Assembly: GCF_028583425.1 (NCBI RefSeq)
Contig: NC_072797.1
Span: 20,246,001-20,310,000 of the forward strand
Reading direction: 5' to 3'
DNA from: Eublepharis macularius
Taxonomy: Eukaryota > Chordata > Lepidosauria > Squamata > Eublepharidae
DNA: 64,000 nt
Position numbers and translations under genes: made by a program
Shown: one piece after another, positions 23,450 through 34,784 of the stretch
Numbering within the stretch: the stretch's first letter is position 1
How the letters are laid out: every line of letters begins with the position of its first letter
The notes under the pieces: model-generated
Told to the model about the DNA's origin: nothing
What the model saw: only the letters and a program-made list of their open reading frames with translations
Database searches by the model: none

Positions 23450-23716
23450 GACAGGTTGCTGGTGGGCAGAAGCACAGAACTGGTGACTTGTTTCCCGGGA
23501 TGATACCTGTGCATTGAGGATATTGAGAAAGGGTGGAACTGCTGTGCGCCTGCTTCCTTCCTTCCTTGGTTTGCTTACCCACTACAGAATTGGGGAATTT
23601 GGTGGGGCAGAGAGCCCCATTTGGTGCCTCAGAACATAGAAAGGCATAAACATTGTCCATGGATGCCAGTCTGGCAACCCAAGCTTAATCTCAGTCTTGA
23701 GCCACAATGGCAAACT

Positions 23717-23792
23717 TACAGTGCCATCCTACTTAGAGCTGTGCCCTTCTTAGTCTATTGAAGTCTGTTTGGGATGGCATTGTTAGATGTCT
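23717..23792. repeat. Short palindromic repeat, decayed
   Basis: CAGTGCCATCCTACTTAGAG to TTGGGATGGCATTG is a drifted member of the roughly 88-bp foldback family typified by 34482-34569. Confidence 0.55.
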
Positions 23793-24329
23793 GCTTAGGT
23801 GCAATGTAGCACCCAACACTGAGTTTATTTAATTTGGCTACAAGATCCCTGTGTGCCATGTGTTCATCTATATGGACACATTCTTTGTACGCCCCCTTTA
23901 TAGTTATTTTATGTACCACTGATGAAGACTTTTGTTAAAATGCATTTGGTTCTTAGTTTTATTCTTACATAATTTGTAGTTTTCTCTGACGTAATTAGTG
24001 TTTTACGTATTCTATTAACTCTGTGATTGCTAGTTGTTTGTTAAAGTTTAGACAGCTTGGTGGGAAACAGGAAGCATTACATTGCCTCAGGTTCTCATCC
24101 AGAAGCCAAAGATTAGGGTTGTTAGTTCAAATCCACATGAGAACTTCATTGTAAAATTTAAAAAAAACAAACAAACCCTAATTTCCTATGTTTCCCAAAT
24201 TGCGGTGGCGGCGGGGGGGTGGGAATCTCTTGTGAGTTGGGGTAATTATCATTCAAGAAAACGCAGTAAGAGGAGGTAAGTAGGGATGTCCACCAGGAGT
24301 GTTCCCTTAGAGAGGGAACAGGCAGATGT

Positions 24330-24490
24330 TTAATTTTATCTATTTATGTCATTTATAGTTCGTCTTTCTCACTGAGACTCAAGGCAGATTACATAGTGTG
24401 AGATTAGTACAATCAGTAGCAAGGATAAGGGCAGGCATTCCCCTACAGTGTCAAGAACATTTTCATAAACAATGTCATAGGTTAAATGAA
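24330..24490 (-). repeat. L2-type LINE 3' UTR fragment
   Basis: Plus strand: GTCATTTATAGTTCGTCTTTC, then TCACTGAGACTCAAGGCAGA and TTACATAGTGTGAGATTAGT, matching 46920-47010 closely. Confidence 0.75.
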
Positions 24491-24797
24491 TACAGGAAAG
24501 GTTTCTTTATTAACAGAGGAATAAGAGGCAAGCCTACAGAAAACACACGCAGTAGAAAACAGAGCTAACTGAGAAAACTGAGGAAATGGGAAAGCAGTTT
24601 CAGGAAGGGCTATAGTTACCAGTCTTGAAGAAGAAGAGGTCAATGGAGACAGCAAAATGACCAGTGCTTCTTAGAAGGGGAAGGGGGGTCAGGCATAATC
24701 TGAGGATGCGTGGGTGGGTCCCAGAACGTGCACACAGAGCACGTGGCTAGGGGAGTCTAATTATAATTAGGGGAGTCTAAATATATAGTTTGCCTCA

Positions 24798-25035
24798 GGG
24801 CCAAACTACAAGTGACATCTGACACTAGTTGGACACTTGTCAGCTTCCCTCAAGTTTTGATGGGAAATGTAGGCAGCTTGGTGGAATGTTGGACAAGTAA
24901 CAGTTGAAAAGTCCATTGGACGGCAGTTGGAGAGCCAAGCTGCAAGACCAGGATGCCTACCTACATTTCCCATCAAAACTTGAGGGAAGCTGACATGTGT
25001 CCAACTAGTGTCAGGCGTCACTTGTAGTTCGGACC
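24798..25035 (+). mobile_element. Harbinger-like foldback MITE, copy 1 (TSD TCA)
   Basis: This 238-bp element has long inverted ends (GGGCCAAACTACAAGTGAC at the left, the reverse of GTCACTTGTAGTTCGGACC at the right) and pairing continues for about 75 bp. It is flanked by TCA at 24795-24797 and 25036-25038. Two further copies (39633, 55894) have TTA and TAA duplications. A 3-bp TNA target is typical of PIF/Harbinger. Confidence 0.85.
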
Positions 25036-25639
25036 TCAGAGACAGTAGCTTGATGGCTTGTCCAGAGGTTGGAACAGTAAGTTTAGGAGAGGCTTAGTGT
25101 CTGTACCTGCAGTAGACAAAAGGTGTGAATGGTGCTTATAACCCAGCAATTGCCCGAGGGGGAGAGCCATCAGGTTTGCTGAATAGCTCAGATTAGGAAA
25201 GGTAGGTTGAGGAAGAGTGTTGACAGGATTAACAGGCAGTTCTTGGGACTCCTCTTTTTCCTTAGGTCTGTGTCACTCTCTGGGGCGTGGGGGCATCAAC
25301 TAGCCATTCTACCTATGACTCGCATTCTGGTAATTTTCAAGCTGCAGCTGGGCTGGGAACTGGTCTGCCTTACTAGGCAGTGCTGTATGCTCATGGCATA
25401 TGAGGAAGGGGTGTATGATAATCCATATCCATAAACTGCCCTTTTCAGCACGAGGGAGGCGCCTGACTGCTAACACCTACATTTTAGCATACAGGTTAAG
25501 TAAATTTTGACATGGGACATGGTATATTGCTCTGACAAGAGTGTTAATAGGGACACACCATGATGAATATATCACACTTGTGTTGGCTTCCAACTTTTTT
25601 TTTTCCAGGCATGATCCAGTGTGCTGATCTAGACTTAGT

Positions 25640-26300
25640 TTGGTGTAGTGATTCAGAGCAGCAGGACTCTAGTCTCCTCCGCTTGCAGCCAGCTGAGAGA
25701 CCTTGGGTCAGTCACAGCTTCTTGGAGTTCTCTCAGGGTGATTGTGATTGTCGTGAGCAGGGGTCATTTCATAGAAAAAGAGCTGGAGGAACTCATTAGC
25801 GTAACTCATTAGCGTATGCCACACCCATTGACATCACCGGAAGTGTGTCATTAGCATAACTGATTTGCGTATGCCACACCCCATGACATCACCTATCCTT
25901 GCTGTTTTGGACCTAATCCTGGCCATTCAGGGCCAAAATTGGGCCCAAAATGGCAAAAAGGGGCTGAAAATGGCCCCAAAGGGGCCCAAACTGGTCAGGA
26001 TTGGGCTGCTGCTGAGTGGGAGAGTGATTCACCACCCGTCAGAGCCCCGATCTGGGCTGTTTTGGCCCCAATCGAGGCTGAAAGAGGCCCAAAATGGCCA
26101 AGAGTCAGGTGGGCGGGGCCACCTGACATGTGACCTCTTTGGAGAACTGTCGGAACTGCATTCCTGCGTGTTCCTCCTCAAAATTAGCCCTGGTCGTGAG
26201 GGTGATTGTCATGTGGATAGTAATAACACACTTTGTAAACCACTCGGACTGGGCATTAAGTTATCCTGAACAGCGGTATATACATTTAATGTTAAAAAGA
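25640..26300 (+). repeat. MIR/CORE-like tRNA SINE, interrupted by a hAT MITE
   Basis: The 5' half (to 25757) has GGTGTAGTGATTCAGAGCAG and GAGACCTTGGGTCAGTCACA. The 3' half (from 26193) has AATAACACACTTTGTAAACC and GGGCATTAAGTTATCCTGAA. The intact relative is at 53876. The hAT element 25758-26192 lies in the middle. Confidence 0.8.
25758..26192 (+). mobile_element. hAT-like MITE subfamily A, 435 bp, TSD GTCGTGAG
   Basis: Left end CAGGGGTCATTTCATAGAAA; right end is the reverse complement of a CAGGGCTAATTTTGAGGAGG-type sequence. The flanks 25750-25757 and 26193-26200 are both GTCGTGAG. The interior is GC-biased with repeated GGGCCCAAAATGG-like units and no transposase. Confidence 0.9.
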
Positions 26301-26469
26301 AAAGCTATAGAGCTTCAAATTGTCCGGACTCATAGAATATGAAAACCCACCTGTTTTCTTATAAACTTGCCCATTTGCTCAAATGATGATCCTCTTGGAG
26401 ACCCTTCTATCAGTCCCTCTGTCATCTGACGAGTCAGGATACAGCCTTTTTGGTTGCATACCTTAAAGT

Positions 26470-26690
26470 ATTTAGGAAGGAGCCGTAGTTCTGTGATAGA
26501 GCATCTGCTTGGTGCATAGATGGTCCCATGTTCAATCCTGGGCATCTCCCATTAAAAGGATCTAGAAATAGGTGATGTGAAAGAGACCCGAGACTCTGGA
26601 GACCCAGTCAGCATAACACGACCGATCTTGATAGACCAGCATTTTGATTCTGTATAAGGTAGCTTCATGTATTCATGAGCATACCTGTGA
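26470..26690 (+). repeat. tRNA-derived SINE
   Basis: Head GTAGTTCTGTGATAGAGCAT with B-box CATGTTCAATCCTGGG, then a body with AAAGGATCTAGAAATAGGTG and the end TTCTGTATAAGGTAGCTTCA. A decayed tRNA-like pol III promoter is visible. Confidence 0.85.
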
Positions 26691-26699
26691 TGAGAGAGC

Positions 26700-27587
26700 T
26701 GAGTTTTCCTTGCCCTGATACCTAGGCACAGCTGGTCTGCCCTTGGGGTTGCTTTGCACCGTTGTATTGACTGTAATGTTTAAATGAAATCCTTGGACAC
26801 TATACTCAGAGGCTCCATTGAAACATTATTCCTCTGCTGCACATGCATACTATACGTTCGGATAAATGTGAGTAGGTCACTGGTTTCCAATAAATGGAAG
26901 GCTATAGGAAACCAGAAGGTTATAGGAGAGTTCTGTTACTGCTTCCTTTTGCAGGGCAATTAAATGTGAGGGGTACAGTGTTGGCCAGATAGCAGGAACT
27001 GATCATTTTCATTGCTAGTTTGGCATTTACCATGCCTTGACTTTATGACTTAATTTTCCAGTTAACATATTTGAGTTTTGTTCTCAAATTGTGGGGGTGA
27101 CAGGTTGCAGAATTTGAATACTAGTTTTCAAAGGACTCCCAGAATGGCTATTTAAATGGATTTCGTTTAATAGGTTCTTTTATCTCCTTGGCATCCCATA
27201 CCAACTTCTTGCTTTAGCCAACGTAATTATGATAATTTTGCTTTTGCAATAATCTCAGATGAAAATAGGATACATATCCCTTATAACAACATAGCTGAAT
27301 TATATCTTTTAGGTATTTCAAAAAATGAGTGACTGATCGCAACATCTAGTTTACTTATTATGAGGACCATAAAGGTCCTATAAGAACAGAGATTTGGGGA
27401 GGCAGGGGCTGCTTTCAGAGATTATAAGGGGAAATTTGGAATTAGCATGTAGAAGAACTTTGAAAAATGTGCTGTGTGTATACGCTGCAAACTTGATCCT
27501 GACACTGTGCATTGCCTTCTGCTAATTATGACTTTGGAGCATTAAGTCTTTAGTAATAAAGTGATTTAACCTCATACCAAAGTTAGA
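26700..27587. other. Presumed intron 1, AT-rich, nothing recognised
   Basis: No exon or nameable repeat. Confidence 0.4.
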
Positions 27588-27595
27588 TATAAATA

Positions 27596-27881
27596 CAGGG
27601 CTCATTTCGAGGGGGAACGTGCAGGAACACACCTGACTCTCAGCCATTTTGGACCCCCTTTTGGCCATTTTCAGCCCCTTTTTGCCATTTTGGCCCTGAG
27701 TGGCCAGGATTGGGTCCAAAGCATTCAGGATAGGTGATGTCAGGGGGTGTGGCATATACAAATCAGTTATGCTAATGACACATTTCTGGTGATGTCGAGG
27801 GGTGTGGTATATGCTAATGAGCTATGCTAATATGTTATGCTAATGAGTTCCTCCAGCTCTTTTTCTACAAAATTACCCCTG
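27596..27881 (-). mobile_element. hAT-like MITE subfamily A, internally deleted
   Basis: This 286-bp copy runs from CAGGGCTCATTTCGAGGGGG to TCTACAAAATTACCCCTG. The flanks TATAAATA and TATAATTA match at 7 of 8 positions. It lacks about 150 bp of interior present in 25758 and 34785. Confidence 0.88.
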
Positions 27882-27889
27882 TATAATTA

Positions 27890-29684
27890 CATTCAACAAA
27901 CGTGCCAAACCAAGGTTGTTGTTTTTTTAAAAAATGGAGTAATTTTCATTTAACAGGAAATAGTTGGCAAACACAGTATTGTCTTCCATTGCTATGAGCG
28001 TTTATGCATCTGTGCATGAAATTTGAACTGTTCTTCATTTTGCTCAGTACTGAATCACCACATTAAACTGACACTAAGACGTCACAAGGTTGGCCATTCC
28101 CGATTGGAATTAGATTTCGGCAACAAGGCTGCTGTTAAGGATAACTTTCTGTTATATTTTGGGTTCTTAGACCCTTCTGGCACTCTGTTTTAATTTATTA
28201 AACTTCTTAATTTGCACACTCGTTCCTTTTTGTTTAAACTGTTACAGATTGTGAAGAAATTCCTTCTACCCTAGAATGCACTGTAATAATTCAGTAATTG
28301 GTCTGCACTCTGAGCTGGGACCCTGTTGTAAGCTTTTAGCTAGAAAACTGGAACTCTACAGGAGATGAGTCAGCCCTCTCTCAAGACCAGAGCACTCCAG
28401 AGCTTAGCTATGCAAATGGCTCTAGCTGAAGTAAGAACAAAAGCTTTACTATTTCACACCTTGCAGGAATGTCATATCTATTGGGACAGCCAACGGCTAG
28501 ATAGTAATTTCTTCCCCTTGGAGAGGAGGATCAGTACCAACTCCAGAGGGGGATAGACTCTCAAAGGGGAGTGTATAAATTATCAAGACACTGGGAACAA
28601 GCACTCTTCTGTTGGGCTGTTACTCTTACACTCATGTCTTGAATAGGTTATCCAGGGACTCGATCTTAACCATGTGTTGAGGGACAACGGGAGAAGTTCA
28701 GACTGTGGGAATGGGACTTGCAAGTCTGTTCCTGCACATGGGTAGAGTAACTCTGTTGTAAAAGAGAGGGGGGCATGGAAACTCCCAAAGTTTGCTTGTT
28801 TTGAACCACGGTGTTTGGATGGATGTTTCCATTAAAATATCCCCCTTTTCATCTCATGGGTTCTCCATTTCTCCTTGGCAGACATTCTCGCAGACTGGTT
28901 GTGCCACCGTGTAGGCCAGAAGGCTTGCAGATTTGCTTGGGGTCTTATGTGTGCATGGGTGGGGGCATCCCCCATCTCCATCTGCTTTGGAGTAAGAAGC
29001 ATATCCCTGCTGTGAGATGGCAGCGGTTGGCTTGTCTCTGCCCTGCAGTTACTGACTTTCATTGACGCATGTGAAATTTGGCTGCTGGTCCTGAAGCCCA
29101 GTTTGAAGGCATCTGTTTCTAAACGGAAAAAATGTATTGAAGTTGAAATTCCAACTCTGTATTGTTGACAAGACTGTCCATTGAGAAGGACAGGAGAAAG
29201 GAGAATGGCGCTTACAAGTGATCCATTTCCCCGCCTGTCTTGTAGGAAGAAGGTGTAAAGGATGCATTTTCCACGTTCTTTACACCTACAGATGAAAACA
29301 CCCTTCAGCCATGTTTCCTTCTGTGTTCAGAGTTGGAAACTGAATTTATAACTCTGTATAACTGTTCTTTATAACTGTTTCGGTCATTTCCTGTTTCTGG
29401 TCATTTTTTTTTTGGTGGTTTTCCTTATGCTCCGGGAATTGGGAATGTGATCTTCCATTTAAAATTTGCTTTCCTCCTATCCCTTGGGAAAAATATATTT
29501 TTCTGTTATGAGACTGTTCATCTACAGGAAAACGGGAACGGGGGAGAGTGGTTTGCCAATAAGTATCAAACCCTCTCATTAGCATATGGTCAGGTTGCTT
29601 GGCCTGAAATTGATTCCCGTATTTTGTCGGTGGAAAAACAGAGATTTGAACGTACATAACTACAGCACAGTGAAGACTGGGTGA
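27890..29684. other. Presumed intron 1, nothing recognised
   Basis: Short ORFs only. No exon or nameable repeat. Confidence 0.35.
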
Positions 29685-29885
29685 AGGAGGATATTACAGC
29701 TCAGTAGCAGAGCAGAAGGTTCCAAATTTAATCACAGCACCTCCATTTAAAGGTAGCATGTATTGGGAAATACGTCTCTTGGCTTAAGATCCTGGGAAGC
29801 CGCTGCTAGTTAGACAACACTGAGATAGATGGACCTGTGCTCTGAGTCCGTGTTAAGGAAGCTTTAAGTAAAGAATATCTGTTCA
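29685..29885 (+). repeat. tRNA-derived SINE, decayed
   Basis: AGCTCAGTAGCAGAGCAGAAGG at the head, CTTGGCTTAAGATCCTGGGA, and GAGATAGATGGACCTGTGCTC near the end follow the layout of 26470-26690. The end lies about 140 bp before the acceptor of the first coding exon. Confidence 0.7.
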
Positions 29886-30023
29886 TATGAGATGATTACG
29901 TGTTTTGCCAGAACTTCATGTTGTTAATATGGGCGTTATAAAATGAGTAATGCATGCTGATAAGATACTTGATGGGACTCCATATTGTAGTACTCATATA
30001 AAAAATTTCTGCTCATTTTGTAG

Positions 30024-32387
30024 ATTGACTTCTGAACAATTAACGTGACCATGGGAGATATGAAGACCCCAGACTTTGATGACCTCCTTGCGGCATTTGA
30101 CATCCCAGATATGGTTGACCCTAAAGCTGCTATTGAATCTGGACACGATGATCATGAAAGCCACATAAAACAAAACGTACACACTGATGACGATTCCCAC
30201 GCACCCTCGTCATCAGATGTCGGTGTAAGTGTCATTGTGAAAAACGTGCGGACTATTGATTCTTCTGAAGGAACGGAGAAGGATGGGCACCATTCCACAG
30301 GCAATGGTTTGCATAACGGGTTTCTAACTGTATCGACTCTCGAGGGCTACAATAAAGAGGAAGGGAAGTCTCTGAAGGATGATACCTCCGTCTCGGAGAC
30401 GACGTTGAAGGAGTCTGCCTTCAACCAGTTTAGCCCAATCTCAAGCGCCGAAGAGTTTGATGATGATGAAAAAATTGAGGTGGATGATCCTCCTGATAAA
30501 GAAGAGATGCGTGGAAACTTCAGAGCAAATGTATTAACGGGGTCTGTCTCCCAGCAGGAATATGAGAAGCTAAAGGTACTTGGAGGAGAAAACCTCATTA
30601 AACCTGGAGTGGCAAGTTCAGGCAATGCAGAGAAAAACAAAGTTGTTAAAAGGGACTCTGAAGCAAACTCAACAACTTTAGGTATGTATGAACCTTTTAA
30701 AACAAGGAAAATAGATGATAAGCTGCTTAAGGAAAACTCTGAAAAATTACTTGAAAATAGGGCAATTGATGGAAAAATGGGCACAGAGAAAGGGGAAGTA
30801 ACCCTTGCCAGTGTTTCACAGTCAAAAGCAAAAACATCAGCAAAACTTTCCTCGTGTATTGCTGCAATTGCAGCACTTAGTGCTAAAAAAGCAGCAACGG
30901 ACACCAGTAAAGACCCACAGTCTAATTCAAGAGAATCATCTCCGTTGCCGAAAGATATGAATGAAAGTCCAAGGGCCTCTGACAAATCACCTGAATCTCA
31001 AAGTCTCATTGATTGTGCTAAAAAATCTTCAGTGAAACAGCCTGATAGTCCCAGGAGTATATCGAGTGAAAACAGCAGTAAAGGGTCTCCTCAGTCTCCC
31101 GCAGGCTCAACACCAGCAATTCCAAAAGTTCGCATAAAAACCATCAAGACGTCATCTGGGGAAATCAAGAGAACGGTGACAAGAGTGTTGCCGGAAGTTG
31201 ATTTGGACAGTGGGAGGAAACCAGACCAAGCTGGTTCCATGGTTGCATCTGTGACATCACTGTTGTCCTCTCCAACTTCTGCAGTCCTTTCTTCTCCCCC
31301 TAGGGCACCTCTTCAATCAACAGTTGTCGCCAATGCCGTCACGTCAGCGGAACTGGCTCCCAAGCAGGTCACCATTAAGCCTGTGGCTACTGCTTTTCTT
31401 CCCGTATCGGCCGTTAAGACGGCAGGATCACAAGTTATCAATCTGAAACTGGCTAACAACACAACGGTGAAAGCCACGGTGATATCCGCTGCATCGGTAC
31501 AGAGTGCCAGCAGTGCCATTATCAAAGCTGCCAACGCGATACAGCAGCAGACTGTTGTGGTGCCAGCGTCGAGCCTTGCCAGTGCAAAACTTGTGCCAAA
31601 GACGGTCCATCTTGCCAACCTTAACCTACTGCCTCAAAGCGCTCAGACCACTTCTGAGCTCCGCCAAGTGCTAACAAAACCTCAGCAACAGATTAAGCAG
31701 GCAATAATTTCAGCAGCTGCTTCGCAGCCTTCTAAAAAAGTATCTCGAGTCCAGGTGGTGTCATCTTTACAGAGCTCGGTCGTTGAAGCTTTCAACAAGG
31801 TGCTTAGCAGTGTTAACCCCGTCCCAGTTTACATCCCGAACCTCAGTCCTCCTGCAAATGCAGGCATCACTCTGCCCACCCGTGGTTACAAGTGTTTGGA
31901 GTGCGGGGACTCGTTTGCTCTCGAAAAGAGTCTGACGCAACACTACGATAGGAGGAGTGTGAGAATCGAGGTCACCTGCAATCATTGCACGAAAAACCTT
32001 GTTTTCTACAACAAATGCAGCCTCCTTTCCCATGCTCGTGGACATAAGGAGAAAGGGGTTGTGATGCAGTGTTCCCATTTGATTTTGAAACCGGTCCCAA
32101 CAGATCAAATGATAGCTTCTCCTACAAGCAATACTTCCGTTGCATCGTCTGGTCTTCAGAGCCCTGGTGGTGTGGGCACCCATACTGTAACAAAGATACA
32201 GTCTGGCATAACTGGGACAGTCATATCAGCTCCAGCGAGCACTCCTGTTCCTCCAGCTATGCCTCTGGACGAAGACTCATCAAAGCTATGCCGGCATAGC
32301 CTGAAGTGTTTGGAGTGTAATGAAGTTTTCCAAGATGAGACGTCTCTAGCTACGCACTTCCAGCATGCTGCTGACTCAAGTGGACAA
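30024..32387 (+). CDS. ZNF532: ZNF532 first coding exon (N-terminus to third finger)
   Basis: ZNF532 is a nuclear C2H2 zinc-finger protein that works with its paralogues ZNF592 and ZNF687 and with ZMYND8 in a chromatin-associated complex (family knowledge). The exon starts after an acceptor ending TTTTGTAG (30023) with 27 untranslated bases. The ATG at 30051 sits in a strong context (GTGACCATGG) and opens MGDMKTPDFDDLLAAFDIPD, the signature start of this family. A GTG replaces the methionine that the human protein, as I recall it, has two codons earlier. Residues 1-779 comprise an acidic N-terminus, Ser-rich and KSPES/SPR-rich stretches, an Ala/Val-rich region (about 400-590), then C2H2-type motifs: C615/C618/H631 (atypical), C643/C646/H661/H665 and C753/C756/H769. 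It ends at CAA before GTACAG, phase 0. Reading on into the intron stops after 27 codons. Confidence 0.97.
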
Positions 32388-32469
32388 GTACAGTATCTCA
32401 CATTTTGCATATATGTGGGCAATTTTGTACTTCTGCCTGTTTTCTTTTTCTGTACACATTCTTTATTTT

Positions 32470-32632
32470 GATAATTTCAGATGGGTAGCCGAGCTAGACT
32501 GTGGCAACAGCAAGATAAAACTAGAGTCCTGTGGCACCTTAATGACTGGCAGAATTTATTCCCAACTTTCTCCAGAATAAATTTCGTTAGTCTTTGAGGT
32601 GTCGCAGGATTCCAGTTTTATTCTTTATCGTC
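32470..32632 (-). repeat. Hairpin-retroposon relative, divergent subfamily
   Basis: Plus strand: TTTCAGATGGGTAGCCGAGC, GAGTCCTGTGGCACCTTAAT, then an inverted arm TTAGTCTTTGAGGTGTCGCAGGA. It is a member of the family at 16993 with a different unit (GTGGCACCTTAA) and begins 82 bp after the exon. Confidence 0.65.
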
Positions 32633-33449
32633 TTCTTGGTGTTAAGAAAAGTGTCAAAAGACTGGAGCAGCATTCTTTAAAATGGGGAGAGAGGGGTGAA
32701 GCATGAAACTTTTGGAAACAAAAAGGATACTTTAGTTATTTCTTTAAAGAACAAAATGCTCTTAAGAACTCTTGACTAGCCTCGTAAGTGACAGTCTTAT
32801 TTATTTGGTTTTATATTCTGGCCCATGCTGAAAACTCAGGGTGGCGTACAACAATCTAAAAGCTATGGCCAACCTAACTCTCAAACAATTAAGTATTCAT
32901 ATAAAACCTTCTATCAGATCCCACGGACTGGATGAAATCTGTTGCTGTGGAGGTAGCTATTGAATTTCTTTCATTTTTTTGAAATCTCAAAGCACCCATA
33001 ATTCTCAATAGGTAGGCTTCCGTTTACAGATCTCTCTGCCCATAATACTTAATAGTGCCAGTAAAATTAACCCAGACTGCAGATTTTGTGCTTACGCTCA
33101 TAGCGGGGGCGTCATCTTTCAGCACCACAACTGAGGTCCTGTCTCTTCCATGTTCCTCATCGGAAACTATATAAAGGGGTCATTTGTGCCCCAAAACACA
33201 CACCAGGGTTTTGGACAATGCATCCTGGCCCTGTACTTATGGTCCACCCTGGACTCTTGGGCCTCATCTGTGCTGTAGCTCTCATGACTGAGTTTGTAGC
33301 CCAAGATATGCAATGACTACTCAGGACTGTCCAGGAACTTGGTGAAGTCTTCTGCCCTGGGCCAGAAATTGAATGATTTTTTTCCTGCCTCTGGTAAGTA
33401 ACTCCAAGGGAGAGGAGTCCCTTTGTGGCCAAGGCCACAGCTAGTGCGT

Positions 33450-33600
33450 AGATTTGACACTCGGGCCTTATTTATGTTGAGAGTGTGTGACTGACCCAAC
33501 ATCACCCAGCAGGTTTCCATAGCAGAGTGGGAATTCAAATTTCGGTCTCCCATGTCTCTGATCTGACACTCTAACCACTACTCTATGCTGCTTCTGATGA
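33450..33600 (-). repeat. tRNA-derived SINE head and body
   Basis: Plus strand: GAGTGTGTGACTGACCCAAC, ATCACCCAGCAGGTTTCCAT, GTGGGAATTCAAATTTCGG (reversed B box) and GACACTCTAACCACTACTC (reversed A box). Same family as 7000-7205 but keeping the tRNA-like end. Confidence 0.8.
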
Positions 33601-33769
33601 CACATGCCAAGTCTTAGAGGGGCGTCTAAAGATCTGGTTCCATTTTGGATTGTGACAGTATGTTGTTTGGTCAGGAGTCTGATCCAGAATGAGTTTGCTG
33701 TGGAGGAAAACCCAAAATAAAGTGTCTGAACCCTCATTATCAGGTTGAGGAATTATCCTTGCATAAAAT

Positions 33770-33807
33770 TTCAAGAAATTTCAAGAAATTTCAAGAAATT
33801 TCAAGAA
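33770..33807. promoter_or_regulatory. Eight-pentamer heat-shock-element-like array
   Basis: A 10-bp unit (TTTCAAGAAA) repeats four times. TTC and GAA alternate with exactly two bases between them (TTC at 33770, 33780, 33790, 33800; GAA at 33775, 33785, 33795, 33805), the spacing of the HSF-binding pentamer array. It may equally be a simple tandem repeat. Confidence 0.5.
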
Positions 33808-34309
33808 GCTATGGGGAAAGGGGAGCTGTTTTTCTCAGGGGTAGGGATTGAAATACATGCAGTATGTGCTTGCTTATTAAACTTACTTGAACAATATAAA
33901 ATGCATACTTTATAACCTTGCATATGAAATTGTACTATTTGGCAGCGCAGTTAAGAAATTTAAAGTTGTAAATACCGGAGTTTTCTATGAGCAAAATTGC
34001 AAATACAGCTGCAGTCTTCTGTACCCTGTTGCTGTCTTTGCACATGTATCTTAGTTTTGCCCTCTGAATGATAGGAAGAAATAAAAGTTGAAAATAGAAA
34101 ACACACATTTTCATAGTAAACAAAATATGTGTCCTTTGGACCAGAAACAGTCTCATACAGCCATAACCAGGCTAGGTGGATATTTGGATATTAAGTGAAA
34201 CTTGGTAACTTTACAAACATCAAACTCTTCAGTTGTGTTAAACTAGTCACATTTAAACAATGAATACATACTTGAAAGTAATATCTTTGATTACAATATT
34301 TACTGGAAT

Positions 34310-34720
34310 TATCATTTTCTAATGCTGTAAATTGCCTTATATAAAGAACTTCCTACTGCACTTGAGTAAAGCCTTGTCTTAAAAGGCATTTCGCTCATTA
34401 AAAATGAGAAAGTATTTCCTAGGAGTTTTTTTTATTATTGTTCTCTCCAAACATTTCATATTGGAAACTTTAAAAAATTAACAGTGCAATCCTATGGAGA
34501 GTTACTCCAGTCTAAGCCCATTGACTTCAGTGGGCTTAGACTGAAGTAACTCTTCATAGGATTGCATTGAAAGTCTTTTAGGGGGGGAATCAGGAAAAAG
34601 TTTCCCCCATTTCTCCCCCCCCCCCCTGAAATTCACATCTGTATCTCCACATCAGAAATTGGGAATTGGTTTGCCTTAATTTTCCAACAGAACAATTTTT
34701 AACAGATCTACCTAGAATCC
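34310..34720. repeat. Unnamed repeat with poly-C/poly-G ends
   Basis: CTAATGCTGTAAATTGCC, AGTAAAGCCTTGTCTT and AAAAGGCATTTC followed by a TTCCCCCATTTCTCCCC block recur, drifted, at about 43100-43420. A TTTCCCCCAGTGTTCCC block lies at 35690-35720. Confidence 0.45.
34482..34569. mobile_element. 88-bp near-perfect palindromic MITE
   Basis: CAGTGCAATCCTATGGAGAG pairs with the reverse of CTCTTCATAGGATTGCATTG, and the arms continue through AGTCTAAGCCCATTGA to a very short loop. Drifted relatives are at 42848, 41890, 35224, 23717 and 13852. No clear target duplication. Confidence 0.8.
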
Positions 34721-34784
34721 CACTGAAGTCTACTCAGTGGGATCTACACCTAGGAAGGTGGTTTTAGAATTGTACTGATAGAGT

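Noticed and set aside
24806-25021. ORFs inside the Harbinger-like MITEs (also 39641-39835, 55925-56119)
   Set aside because: They are similar to one another only because the MITE is palindromic and repeated; far too short for a transposase.
30347-30985. 212-codon minus-strand ORF opposite ZNF532 exon 1
   Set aside because: Antisense shadow of the coding exon; composition mirrors the sense codons and no family is recognisable.
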